Assembly: GCA_035048495.1 (NCBI GenBank)
Contig: CM068542.1
Coordinates: 40,143,109-40,207,108, forward strand
Direction: 5' to 3'
DNA from: Euptelea pleiosperma
Lineage: Eukaryota > Streptophyta > Magnoliopsida > Ranunculales > Eupteleaceae
DNA length: 64,000 bases
Positions 34,394 through 45,295 of this stretch are shown here, one piece after another. How positions within the stretch are numbered: position 1 is the stretch's first letter; each line of letters starts with the position of its first letter. The position numbers and the translations under genes are program-made. The notes under the pieces were generated by a model, which was not told the DNA's origin, made no database searches, and worked only from the letters and a program-made list of their open reading frames with translations.

Positions 34394-37300
34394 TTAAACC
34401 AGGGCAATGCTGCTCTCGCCACCAGGGGGCTTACGGACACCGCCCAGGTAATCTCTGGAGGATGCCTTCCCATCAGCAAAGATGTCACTGCCGCTCATCT
34501 CCCTTAGCTTTGCCACACTCAGTGGCTTCTCGGCTGACCCCGGAGGAACATCTCCCTTGAAGATGTCATTGCCTGTCAGCTCCTGAAACTTCTGGTTATA
34601 TATTTTCTTTGCTGTCTTCATTGGACTTTCCTCGCTAAACATGATATTAGTGTGACCTCCCGCAGGCTTCAATCTCGAAAGAAATACCACAGTTCAGTTA
34701 GACTAGATCTCTAAAGAGAAGGATGAATATAGCAGAGCTGCTGGAATGCACAGAAACAAGCCAAATAACTTTATAGTTTAAAAAATCAGTTGGAGAAAAA
34801 CACATTTTTCTAACCAGTCAAAACAATGTAAAACACATGATGCTAGGACTGTCTGGTTGGTTCAGTCTTTTTGCCAGTTTCAATGCTCGTGCATGTGTAC
34901 GCCACAGGCATTGAAGTCTTCTAACTGTCCCACCAACATCCTAACACAAGTATTACTGTTGGAAAGATAAAATGAGTTGGAAGCTCAGGAAGGAAAAATG
35001 TCAAAATGATTCATTCCCACCCCCAAATGATAAACTCACTCACATTAGAGACTTTTACAGATGTGCGCACATTTCGTGGTGTGGGTTCTCCCATATCTTT
35101 GCTTTCTTTCAACTCCATGGAGCGTGCTGTCAATGGCCGAGGTTGAATCTCATCAGGAGGGGCGAAGATGTCATGTCCACTAAGCTCCTTGTTCTTTGCA
35201 TCCGATTGCTTCTTCATCTTCGACTCTAACTCATTTTCCAATGTCCCACTTAGTTCTCGTTGCTTTGCCACCTCGGGCAGAGAGGTTGGCTTCTTGGGAG
35301 AAACACTCTCTTCAGCACTGAATGAGATTTGACTGATTCCACCAGCAGCTTGCTGAGACACCCAACCAGAAAACACAATTTGGTTAAACAAATACTAGCA
35401 TTAGTTCCTACATGTTGCCCTGTAACCCAAGCAGAATTGCCATCATAATGTATTTCCAAGGGTCTGATACATTCATATAACGCATCTTTACACCCCAAAA
35501 AAGTACACATACCTTATAAACACGTACTGCTGTTTTGTTAGGAGCCTGGTTGGCACTGCCAGCTTCTGCTGCACCATTTTCACCATCGGCTAAGAAGATA
35601 CCGCTTCCAGTCATCTCCTTCAGTTTATATCCTGAACACGGTTTCCTGAAAGTTGCATAAAGATAATTTCAGGTGTTTTAGAAATGACAGACAAGTGTGT
35701 AGACTATTACATTTTAGACACTATAAAGGTGCTGAAATGGCCCTTTAATTGGAAGTAAGCCTGCGCTGTGTCATCCAATTCAATGAATTATCTATACCTC
35801 CGTTTCGTCTCTCATTCAATTGTCCATCTTCTAGTACCACAGTTAAGGAATATGAGCCTTTCAATAATGATGTTCCTTAATAGGTTTGGAGAATCTCACC
35901 AAAGGTGAACTTTCAACTTTAGATTGAACCAAGTGGGGATTTGTTCCATATTTAGGCAGAAATGATCGCGTGTAGTAAGTGAACATAGAATGTGAAGTTC
36001 CGCTATAATATGACAATTGAACGCAAGATCTACAGCTTAGGCTCTGCCAAAAGAACATGATTTAGATTACAGAGAGATGTTTGTCCACTTGTCCTGATGA
36101 ATACCATTTGATGCACCTCTTTTATTGCTACTATGAAACTTTTCCCTTTTCAAAACATGGAAGCTTTCTTGTGTTGATGATTTGTGCATATTTTCAAGTA
36201 CCTTGACAGGTTGATTTAAATATGCAATTAATGAATTATGACAAACTAATCTAAAGAAGTTTATGAATTATAACAAACATGATTTAAAGTATTGGCTGAT
36301 ACATATATGTGAATCGCCTGAGATGTATCAATGTCAGAGGGGGGAGGGGGATCCAGAAATATGCTGTTAAACCAAATTCATAGGGTATCAGCCAAGATTT
36401 CATCATTATCTTCCGATACTGAGATGTATCAGTCGTGTCAGCATACGTATACTGTGGGATACTACATTAAATGAATCATGAATAAACAAGGCCAATACAA
36501 CCTATAAAAACTGTAACTAGCTGATAAGTCATTTGTTTGTAACACGGTAGACTTCATTACTTGATCAACAATCTCATGAGCTATTTTTGCACCAAAAAGG
36601 GTGTATGAAGATACTAGATTGTAATAGGCATATGCAAATAAGTGGGTTACGCTTAGACTAAGGTTCAAACATAGATACATGTAACCAAGTTTTAACATCT
36701 CGGTCTCATTTAGTGTCTCGGAAAGTTGACAAAACACAACAATTCTACCAAGATGGAATGAGACACTAGAAAAAATCGATATGCCTCAATACAAAAATAT
36801 ACCAGCATGCACTGTATCAAACGATCTTTAACGTTTAATTAAGCTAAAAATGTGGTGTATCTTTAATGTGTTATAAGAGACCTTAGCAATCCCATCTGCA
36901 CTATCAGTTCAATAAATATATACATGCATTACAACTGATCAACAGTTTTGAGCTCACTACTCAAGTAACTAAAATAACAGTGAGTGTGACCCCAACCCAT
37001 GCATCAAGCACTAGTATGCCACGAAGCAGACTTATTATCACTGCTAAGTCCCTTGTGCATCGAAGACAAAAGACGATTCATTGACTAAAAAGTCTACAAG
37101 CCACATCACATGCAAGCCATATGAAGTGCTTAACGCAGAGCATTGATAGATGATAATTCATTATCAATGATTAGTCACATATAAATTCTAATTAGAAGCG
37201 TGAGTCTTTTAACAAATCGCCAACCAAACTAACTCAGTTCAACTAATGCAGGACATCATTGCAGTGTTGGGTTATGTGACATCTAGCCATTCAAGAAACT

Positions 37301-39498
37301 CACATGTATACTATAAAAAATGAACCTTGTCGGCTATATAGTGAAGGACATCTGGATAGACTCAAAATGATAAAAGCTAAGACTGAAAATCAGTGCCAAG
37401 GACATCTGGATAGACTCAAAATGATAAAAGCTAAGACTGAAAATCAGTGCCAGAACGATTGCTAGTGCAACTCTTCTTGTGTGGGATAATATTGGATGTA
37501 TCCTATTCAAACCCACATTTGAAGTTGGATGATCAAATTAAGAAGTAAAAATATTAGGTACAATACTAACATCAAGGAAAGGGTTCTTAATGCAAGTTAC
37601 AGTTGCTGTAGTCTACTACAAGTTATAGATGCACGCAAAAGATGGCCAAAGGAATAATCCGAGGGGCTCCTGCAATTTGATTAGATATTGACAAGATCAT
37701 AGAAGATCTCCTGCAAATTGATTGGACTTGATCACTTCAACCACTGTATTTTACCCACAAGGCATGATTGCAGGCTGTCTGGTGTTGTATAGGTGATAAT
37801 GTGGTGTGCTGGACCAACACTTAGGGAAAGGCTTATTGGTGCAAACCCCATAAGATATAAAAAATTAACAAGAAAGAAAATGAGTTATAACAAAAGGTAT
37901 TGATCAATGAGACACTTCTGAATGAAGATTGAATTAGACAAACACATGACCTACTATATATTTTTTGCTGGGCATTACCTATTGCATTTTGTCAATTAAC
38001 TTAGTTATAATTAAAACATACAAATTACATGATAAGAAAATAAAAAAGTGAAGGCACCGATGAAATGGTTAAAACTTGGGACGCCCTGCTCCCCTCCAAT
38101 AAGTCATTGGCTGACTAACTTATATAACGACTTTGCACATCCAAAACTATGGTACGCCAAACATGCTTTTAGGCTATTTTCAGCAACCTTAAATGATATA
38201 AGTTTACATACATAATATGAGTAACATAAGCACTGATGAGCTTATGGAGTGGATGGGGGGAAGAGAGATCATTTCTGAACTCAACAGAACATCTCCCAGA
38301 AATGCAATCTGACGCCCATTTAGATACAAATCCAACCTAATCTATAACTGGAGCTTCCTTGGAAAATATTTAGAAAAAGGAAAGAAAGAAAATCATCAAT
38401 TCATCAAAGCTTAGGACCTGCTAGGATCACCATTTTTGTGCCAAAACAAGTTTTTTGAGTAAAATTTTAAACTTATGGATTAACAGAAAATATTTTGGTG
38501 CAAAAATGGCAATCCAAACGCAGTAAAATTTTAAACTTGTTTTTTTATGAATAAATTTTTAAACTTGTTATAAAGCAAATTAAACTTAAGAATTGAATAA
38601 CTTTAAGAAATTAACAGAATAGCACTTCTCCACCAGTGATTCCACTGATCCAAATGGGACAATGAACCTATTGTACTGAAAAAAGCAAAAAGCATGAGAC
38701 ACTTAACTCTCTCAGGTACTGCTAAATCATTACGAAGATTTTCAAAAAAGAAATGAAGCTAATGCTTACAAGTTCAGCTCATGGTACACCGATCTGGCCA
38801 TTACTTAGAAGAGAAAGTTCACACATTTCCATTTTCAATGCAACCACAAGGTCTGATCATATTATGAGAGAGTTCTTCTACAGCGTTCCTTCAATCAGAT
38901 CATCGATTACAAAATTACAGAGCAGATCGACATTTCACGAAACAACGTTGCACGAAATGTTGTAATCGAAATGTCTCAACAGATCTTAAGAGCACATTCC
39001 TATAAATTAAAGAACGCGAAAATCGTGAACAATGCAGACAAAAAGAAGGGAACAGAAACAATTTTTCCGTACAACCAGATCCTCATATGAGAGCATTTAT
39101 TGCCCACTAGCAGAAACTCCAGAACAAAGGAAAATAGAAAACTACTAACAAGAAAAACCTAGGCGATCTTAAAGCAGAAATTCAACCAGATCTCACCGTT
39201 TCGATAAGCTCTCGGCCTCTTCATCAGTAACCTGACCTCCAAACACCACTTTACTGATCCCGCCGGACGGCTGAAATTTTCCAAAAAAAAGAAACCCTAA
39301 ATCGTCGGAAAAAGCATAAAAACTCTAAATTCACCATCATTCTCACCGGAAAACATCTACCTGGTGCATACGGTTCGTCGGACGTGAACCTGAAGTTGCA
39401 GAATCGGTGACTGATGAATCGGCGTAAGGATTTTCCGACCATGTAAGCAGATCTGCTGTAGATGTATGAGGTTTTCTCACAGGAGCAGTTCTCTCCAT
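34394..39498 (-). CDS. DUF4057 protein, HN1/Jupiter-like (five exons, 308 aa)
   Basis: Exons: 39498-39361, 39270-39197, 35645-35513, 35352-35044, 34666-34394 (927 nt with stop; GT-AG, frames join exactly). The protein opens M-E-R-T-A-P-V-R-K-P-H-T-S-T-A-D-L-L-T-W and ends P-P-G-G-E-S-S-I-A-L-V, the conserved ends of the plant DUF4057 family. Two short motifs alternate along it: a G-G-x-S-x-x-x-F type (exons 2, 4, 5) and a [EQ]-[LM]-[ST]-G-x-[DG]-I-F type seen four times. The family is often labelled HN1-like; an older label, N-lysine methyltransferase, is not supported by any methyltransferase motif. Function is not established; a cytoskeletal or scaffold role is only suggested by similarity of the motif style to HN1/SPIRAL1 proteins. 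The 3.55-kb intron 2 is noncoding. Confidence 0.9.
37344..37451. repeat. Exact two-copy 54-bp tandem repeat
   Basis: The unit starts AAGGACATCTGGATAGACTC; copies at 37344-37397 and 37398-37451 are identical, which implies a recent duplication. Confidence 0.92.
38430..38525. mobile_element. hAT-like MITE remnant
   Basis: Inverted GGATCACCATTTTTGTGCC and GGTGCAAAAATGGCAATCC about 95 bp apart; almost the whole interior is gone. Confidence 0.45.
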
Positions 39499-39660
39499 TT
39501 GTTTTCCTTCTAGTTTTGCTTGGATGCTCAAATGTCCGTTTAGATTTCTCAACTTCCCGCAACTCTCTCTCTCTCTCTCTCTCTGCTTTTTCCTGGGTTT
39601 TTGTTTCTCTCTCTTCAGGCACAAAAAGAAAAGTCGAGATGCGGAAATGACTTGGCTGTC
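39499..39660 (-). promoter_or_regulatory. CT/GA-rich leader of the DUF4057 gene
   Basis: A run of about twelve CT repeats (39558-39582 on the plus strand; GA in mRNA sense) lies 60-85 nt upstream of the ATG. Typical of plant leaders; sense-strand GA runs can bind BPC factors. Confidence 0.45.
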
Positions 39661-39879
39661 CTCTCCCTCGCGCTATCTCAAGTCGTCTCTTTCTTTTCGA
39701 TCGCTTCTACTGCTGCTACTCAAGTTTAAAGTTTGAAGTTAACATAAAGGAGGAATGGAGGATATCGTCGTACCACCCACCATTAAATTTGAAATTTGTT
39801 GGTTTTCGCCTCTCATTGTTTTTCGAAATAATACACCGAAAAAACCGACAGGTGTCAGTTGAAGAGAGAGGTATTGACG

Positions 39880-40234
39880 GAATAAATTTTGATGACGGAC
39901 GCTGATGGACGTCCGCCGGTCCACGTGACACACTCTTAGAGACCACTGACCGTGTGGATGTTTCGACCTTCCTTATGTGGACCTAAAGACCTGATTAGTA
40001 ATTTATAACCCTTGGATTGAATCTTTTTCATGGGTTGATTTTTTTTACCGTGATTTGAGCGTTATTTGGTGTACTTAGATCCAACGGTTATAACACCAAT
40101 CAGGCTATTTTGGGTCTATAGGTCGACCTAGGGATGGGCCAAACAGCCATACTTCATACTTGTAAGTGGTCTCTAAGAGTGTTCCACGAGTCCCATACGG
40201 ACGACCGTGAGCATCCGTCATCAAAGATATATTC
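39880..40234. mobile_element. Family-A Mutator-like MITE upstream of the DUF4057 gene
   Basis: Ends GAATAAATTTTGATGACGGA and CCGTCATCAAAGATATATTC are inverted. Flanks GTATTGACG (39871-39879) and ATATCGACC (40235-40243) match at 6 of 9. Contains CACGTG at 39922-39927, about 425 bp upstream of the start codon. Confidence 0.7.
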
Positions 40235-41455
40235 ATATCGACCGGGTTTGTTTCGTTTCAATTGCAGCTTAAGTCACCATTATTTATTTATTTTTGAGAA
40301 ATGGTTTTCTTATTGAGAAGGGGCATTTCTGTCAAATGTTAACTGGAAGAGGAAACTCGCTCACTGGAAGATCATTTACCTTTTCCTTTTTAGATAATCA
40401 GTTGTCATTGACTCTGGATTAGAGTAAAACTTTGATGACAGGGCCCTGTCATCGAAGCCAATGACAGGGCGCAATATGAGCCACGTGGTGTGACGACGAC
40501 GGTGTACTTTCTTAGTTAACACGTGGCATTTCCCTGTTATTTGTGATTTCAAGGAAAATATAAGGGAAGTATTTGTGTCAAATTTGATTTCTCAGTTATG
40601 TTATAATTGGCTATATAATGCCATACATGTGGTGCACATTCCGATCAATCCAGACCGCTGATTCAGTAGACTTGTGTATGACAGCTTTTGACCCAAAGTC
40701 AGCCCGATCAAGCGATCTTAAAATCCAAATTAAGACTGTTTCTTGTTCCAAAGTTCAGCTTGATCAGGTGATCATCCAATACTGATAGTTTCTTGATTAT
40801 GCTCGTGTTATCTCTGGCCATCCAGAAAAGGGGAAAAAAAATCAAATTGTTGAATGTCTTAGATCATCCAATTGGGTTGACTTTTAGACAGCAAGGCTTG
40901 TGGTCCACTTTCGGATGGTCTAGATTATAAGAAGATGCACCAACAATCTTTTTTTGGGCAAAACACCATGCAAGAGGTGGTCCGCTTCTTCAAAGATCAA
41001 GCTCAAAACTCAACCACCATTGATAGAAATTCACGGTGGAGAACACGAGTGAACACACGAGTCCTTGGATCCTGTTTCCTTGAGGGGTATTTCATAATTT
41101 TCATCAGAAAAATTTAAATTTGTTGTTTATGACGTTTATTTTCCGTTAAGTAATCTGACGTAATGATAAAGATATCCGTTATCAGTCATCAAAAATAATC
41201 GCCGTGAAAATTTCCATCATTTTCTCTGAAAAGATGAGTGTAATAACTGTTTAACATTTGCTATTGGAAGGGGGAAAATCCTGTGTAACACATTCACTTC
41301 TACAGCCGTTGAATCTTTGATGATAGATCTCAGTGTTGCTGGGGCCACCGGATGCCACAAAGCTAGAGGTGAGAAGGGCCCCACACTTGAAAGAGGCTAG
41401 TTATTGAACTGATTTCTGGCGTTAAGAGATCTCGATTGCAGGTCTTCTCACGTAA
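40235..41455. other. Intergenic with a truncated family-A end
   Basis: 40426-40500 holds one family-A arm (GAGTAAAACTTTGATGACAG, CAATATGAGCCACGTGG) without its partner. The rest has no gene; a family-G-like stretch lies at 40990-41085. Confidence 0.45.
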
Positions 41456-41839
41456 GAGTGAAACTTTGATGACAGGCCCAGTCTGTCATCAAGGCCGATG
41501 ACAGGGATTAATATGAGCCACGTGTCATGTTCTTAGAGGACTATGACCGTATGGATGTTTTTCCAATCCCTAGGTGGACCTACAAACCAAAAATAAGCTT
41601 GATTTGTGATTTCAACCCTCTGGATCTTTGTACCTCAAATAATGGTCAATATGCTCAAATTTCCACAGTTAAAATCAACCCATGAAAATAATTTCAATCC
41701 AACGCCTTGAAATCACTAATCGGGCTGATTTTTGGTTTGTAGTTCCACCTAGGGATTGACCAAACATCCATACGGTCATAGTCCTCTAATAGTGTGCCAC
41801 GTGGCTCATATCGCACGCCCTGTCATCAAAGTTTTACTC
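41456..41839. mobile_element. Complete family-A Mutator-like MITE
   Basis: Ends GAGTGAAACTTTGATGACAG and CTGTCATCAAAGTTTTACTC. Flanks CTCACGTAA (41447-41455) and CTCACCGTAA (41840-41849), differing by one inserted base. Both arms carry CCACGTG and GGATGTTT/AAACATCC words. Confidence 0.85.
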
Positions 41840-42003
41840 CTCACCGTAATTAGACAATGAGGAAAGAATAATAATTAGGAGGGCAAAAGAAGGATAAAGG
41901 AGAGATGAAGCGCATGAGGGGATGGGTCAGTGGACCAACAGCCAAACAGTGCAAAATAATGATATCCCACGTGCAAACATAACTTGCAACATAAACCAGC
42001 AAA

Positions 42004-42370
42004 GAATTAAATTTTGATAACGAACGTCCGTCATCAAACGTTGATGACGGACTACATTATGAGCCACGTATCACACCATTGGAGACCAATGACCGTATGG
42101 ATGTTTGGCTCATCTCTAGGTGGACCTACATTCCAAAAGTAAGCCTGATTAATGATTTCTAACCTCTGGATCCGGGTACCCCAAATAATGCTGAAATCCA
42201 CGATTTAAATTGAACCAACGAAAATGACACCAATCAACGGTTAAAAATCACTATTCAGACTAATTTTTGGTTTGTTAGTCCACCTAGAGATGGCCAAACA
42301 TCCATTCGATCAGAGGTATCTTAAGAGTGTTCCACGTGGCTCATCGTGGTCCGTCATCAAATATTTACTC
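42004..42370. mobile_element. Complete family-A Mutator-like MITE
   Basis: Flanks ACCAGCAAA (41995-42003) and ACCACCAAA (42371-42379), 8 of 9. Ends GAATTAAATTTTGATAACGA and CCGTCATCAAATATTTACTC. The GATGACGGAC word is doubled in the left arm. Confidence 0.82.
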
Positions 42371-42382
42371 ACCACCAAATCA

Positions 42383-43031
42383 GATTCCTTAAAGAAGCTA
42401 AAACGTCCGTCTTTCCTAGGTTTAGGATTTCTCTATGTTATCTTTTACAAATAAAATAATTGTCGTGATGTAACAAGGTATACCTCAGGCTTTTTGGAAT
42501 CACGTAGCGCCATTTTTGTCACTCACCGCTACTATCTGGGCCCACTGACCGCATGGATGTTTAGCCTACCCCTTTGTAGTTATTCATACGCAAAATCAGC
42601 TTGTTTGATAATTTTAAACCGTTGATCTTATTACTCAAAGAAAAATGGTTGAGTCCAACGGCTATAATCACGTATAAAAAGAACTAAAATATAATAGCTA
42701 GAGATCACCAATCGGGTTATTTTTAGTGTGTATAATCCACTAAGGGGTGGGCTAAAAATCAATGCGGTCAGTGGGCCCAGAGGGCATCGGCGACGGTGAG
42801 TAACAAATATCACGCTACCTGACGCCAAAAAGCGTGAGGTACACCTTGTTACACCTATTTCCATAAAATAATCACTCATACAACCTACTTTTAATATTCA
42901 ATTAATTAATATTTAAAACTGAGATTCCTTAAAACGTCCGTCTTTCCCAGGTTAAGGATTTGTCAATGTTATCTTTTACAAGTAAAATAATCGCTCATAC
43001 AACCTAATTTTGATAGTTAATTATTTAAAAC
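42383..43031. repeat. Tandem duplication of ~115-bp host segment, one copy carrying a MITE
   Basis: The segment GATTCCTTAA...ACGTCCGTCTTTCC...ATCTTTTACAA...AAAATAAT...CATACAACCTA...ATTTAAAAC occurs as copy 1 (42383-42460 plus 42863-42915) and copy 2 (about 42916-43031). Copy 1 is split by the element at 42461-42862. Confidence 0.75.
42461..42862. mobile_element. Family-B Mutator-like MITE with perfect 10-bp target duplication
   Basis: ATAAAATAAT flanks both sides (42451-42460 and 42863-42872); the empty site is visible in the neighbouring duplicate. Subterminal inverted repeats TGTAACAAGGTATACCTCAG and GAGGTACACCTTGTTACA; internal arms carry GGGCCCACTGACCGCATGGA and its inverse. Confidence 0.82.
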
Positions 43032-43219
43032 ACCACCAGGGATCACAGCTGTCCATCACTTTTTAAAGAGTAGCTATAATTTGCAGACCAAGTAGAGAAG
43101 GTGTCAACACTATGAGGAGGAAGGTGGTAAGCAGAAAGTTGCCTCGAACTATCTAAAATTAGCTAAAATTGTTCGCAAAAGCCCAGGTGCGAGGACTTGG
43201 TACAAAATAATATAAAATT

Positions 43220-43500
43220 TATTCTGATGTCTGGGACCCACTGACCGAATGGATGTTTAGCCCACTGGCCCCACTCCTTGGTAATCAGCTTGTTTGATAA
43301 TTTTTAGCCGTTGGTTTTAGTACTCAAAAAAATGGTTGATTTCGACAACTAAAATCACGTCTTAAAAAGTACTACAATCAAATGGTCAGAGATTATCAAT
43401 CATACTGATTTTTGGTGTGTATATCCACCAAGGGGTGGGGTAAACATCCATGCGGTCAGTGGGCCCAGATGGTATCGCTGAGTAACAGAAATGATGCATA
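43220..43500. mobile_element. Family-B-like MITE, degenerate
   Basis: Arms GACCCACTGACCGAATGGAT and CATGCGGTCAGTGGGCCC inverted around a core with AACAAGCTGATT-type words. Outer ends not defined. Confidence 0.55.
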
Positions 43501-43544
43501 GAGAAGTCTCTCATAAGTGCCACACACAAGTCTGTCAAAGTGTA

Positions 43545-43875
43545 ACATGGTGCACTCATTTGGGCTCATCCCTCACCGACCCATGAATTTTGGCCCAAAC
43601 CATGTGGACCTACACACCAAAAATCAGCATGAATTGGTGATTTCTATCCATTGGATTTGAGCACTTTTCTATCAATAGCTTGAAACCAACCTATAGGCTT
43701 GTTTATGAAGCTCATGAGAAAACTGCTCAAATCCATCGGTTGGAAATCACTAATCACGTTGATTTTTGGTGTGTAGGTCTACGAGAATGTGGCCAAATAT
43801 TGTTGGGTCAGTGGACCCAAAAGAGTATACCACATGGCATTTTGTATCAAAATTATGTATCATAGAACGGGGTGG
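43545..43875. mobile_element. Family-C MITE left of the solo LTR
   Basis: Arms CTACACACCAAAAATCAGC and GATTTTTGGTGTGTAGGTC, with TCAAATCCATCGGTTGGAAA and its inverse. Adjacent to the insertion site of the solo LTR. Confidence 0.55.
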
Positions 43876-43904
43876 AATGTTTCTAGTCAATTGAAACATT
43901 CCAT

Positions 43905-44941
43905 TGTAGGGAATAAATCCACACACCCTCAAAATACGTATTTTTTCCACGGGCTTGATATCCTTTCAGTGCTGTTGGATCCGAGGTCCCGGGACGGATC
44001 CGAGGTCAGACTCCGAGGTATCCGAGGTCAGGTTCCGAGGTATCCGAGGTGTCTGAGATCAGATTCCGAGATGTCCGAAGTCAGATTCCGACGTGTCCGA
44101 GATGTCCGAGATCAGATTCCGAGGAGTCCGAAGTGAGGTTCCGAGACTGCCGAATGATCCTGCAAATAACTCAATGTGGTGGAACTCCACCAAATGAGCC
44201 TCCGATGCTTAAGTCAGTCTTCTGAGTAAAATTTATAATTAAGCTTCAATATCCAAAATCGCCTTCTCTACAACTGTAGCAAATGCTGCTATTTATAGTA
44301 TTCAAAGCTAGATATTTATGTAGATATTTTATATGAATCAGTAAGAATTCACCATGTGTCTTTCAATAATAACTCTCCAAGTCTAAAAGTAATTCCGAGG
44401 TTTCCGAGGTTACCGAATATCATATCCGAGACTTCCGAGGATCCCGAATAAGATGTCTAAGATCAAATGGCAAAATCAATAACTATCACCCGATGATCTG
44501 AGGTCACATTTCATTGGACCCGAGGTGTCCGAGGTACCCGAGGTCATGTTGCAACAGGATCCGAGGTATCCGACGTACCCGAGGTCATATTACAACAGGA
44601 TCCGAGGTATCCGAAGTATCCGAGCTCAATTGTCATTGGATCCGACTAGTCCGAGGTACCCGAGCTCAATTCTCATTGGATCCGACTAGTCCGAGGTACC
44701 TGAGCTTAATTGTCATTGGATCCGACTAGTCCGAGGTACCCGAGCTTAATTGTCATTGGATCCGACTAGTCCGAGGTACCCGAGGTCAATTTGTCATTTA
44801 GATCCGACGAGTCCGAGGTATCCGAGGTCCCCAGTGAAATTTTTCCAATTCCCAGTTTACGGCTAACCACGTGTCAGTCAAAGCATGTGACACGTGGCAC
44901 AATCGCATACGTCCACGTGTCAACAGATTTTATCCCCCACA
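43905..44941. mobile_element. Solo LTR (1,037 bp) with exact 5-bp target duplication
   Basis: Starts TGTAGGGAATAAATCC and ends TTTTATCCCCCACA, giving TGTAGGG/CCCCCACA inverted termini. TCCAT flanks both sides (43900-43904 and 44942-44946). It has the word CTCCGATGCTTAAGTCAGT at 44200-44218, a TATTTATAG word near 44290, and CCGAGGT-based minisatellites at 43980-44150 and 44514-44830. The internal region and second LTR are absent, so it arose by LTR-LTR recombination. Superfamily not determined. Confidence 0.88.
44514..44830. repeat. 40-bp minisatellite, about eight copies
   Basis: Unit TCCGACTAGTCCGAGGTACC followed by CGAGCTCAATTGTCATTGGA. The central four copies are nearly identical; outer ones diverge. 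Open frames here are repeats, not genes. Confidence 0.88.
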
Positions 44942-44954
44942 TCCATAATAGAGA

Positions 44955-45295
44955 ATTGTATTGAAATTTTGATATAAAAGCCCATGAAATGCCATGTGGC
45001 GTACTTTTTTTGGGTCCACTGATTCTACGAATATTTGGCCCACATCCTCGTACACACCTACGCACAAAAAATAGTGTGAATAGTGATTTCTAGCCGTTGG
45101 CTTCGACCCTTTTTTTTTTTTTTAATCGTGGGCTTCATATGGTTGGTTCGAAGCCCATGATGAAAAGTGTTCATATCTAACGGCTAGAAATCACCAATCA
45201 CACTGATTTATGATGTGTCAAATGGGTGTGCCACATTGTAATTTGAGGGACTTCTGTATCAAATTTTGCTACAGAAATCCGTATCATAGGTTTTT
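44955..45295. mobile_element. Family-C MITE right of the solo LTR
   Basis: Arms GCCCATGAAATGCCATGTGG, AGTGATTTCTAGCCGTTGG and the inverse AACGGCTAGAAATCACCAAT, with a TTTTTTTTTT run and a central palindrome GGGCTTC...GAAGCCC. Confidence 0.55.

Larger units (their letters stand above)
35646..39196. other. Intron 2 of the DUF4057 gene
   Basis: AT-rich and mostly featureless. It contains the exact 54-bp tandem repeat at 37344-37451 and a hAT-like fragment at 38430-38525. Confidence 0.6.

Noticed and set aside
44514..44729. Arg/Ser-rich repetitive frame
   Set aside because: It is translation of the 40-bp minisatellite in a solo LTR.
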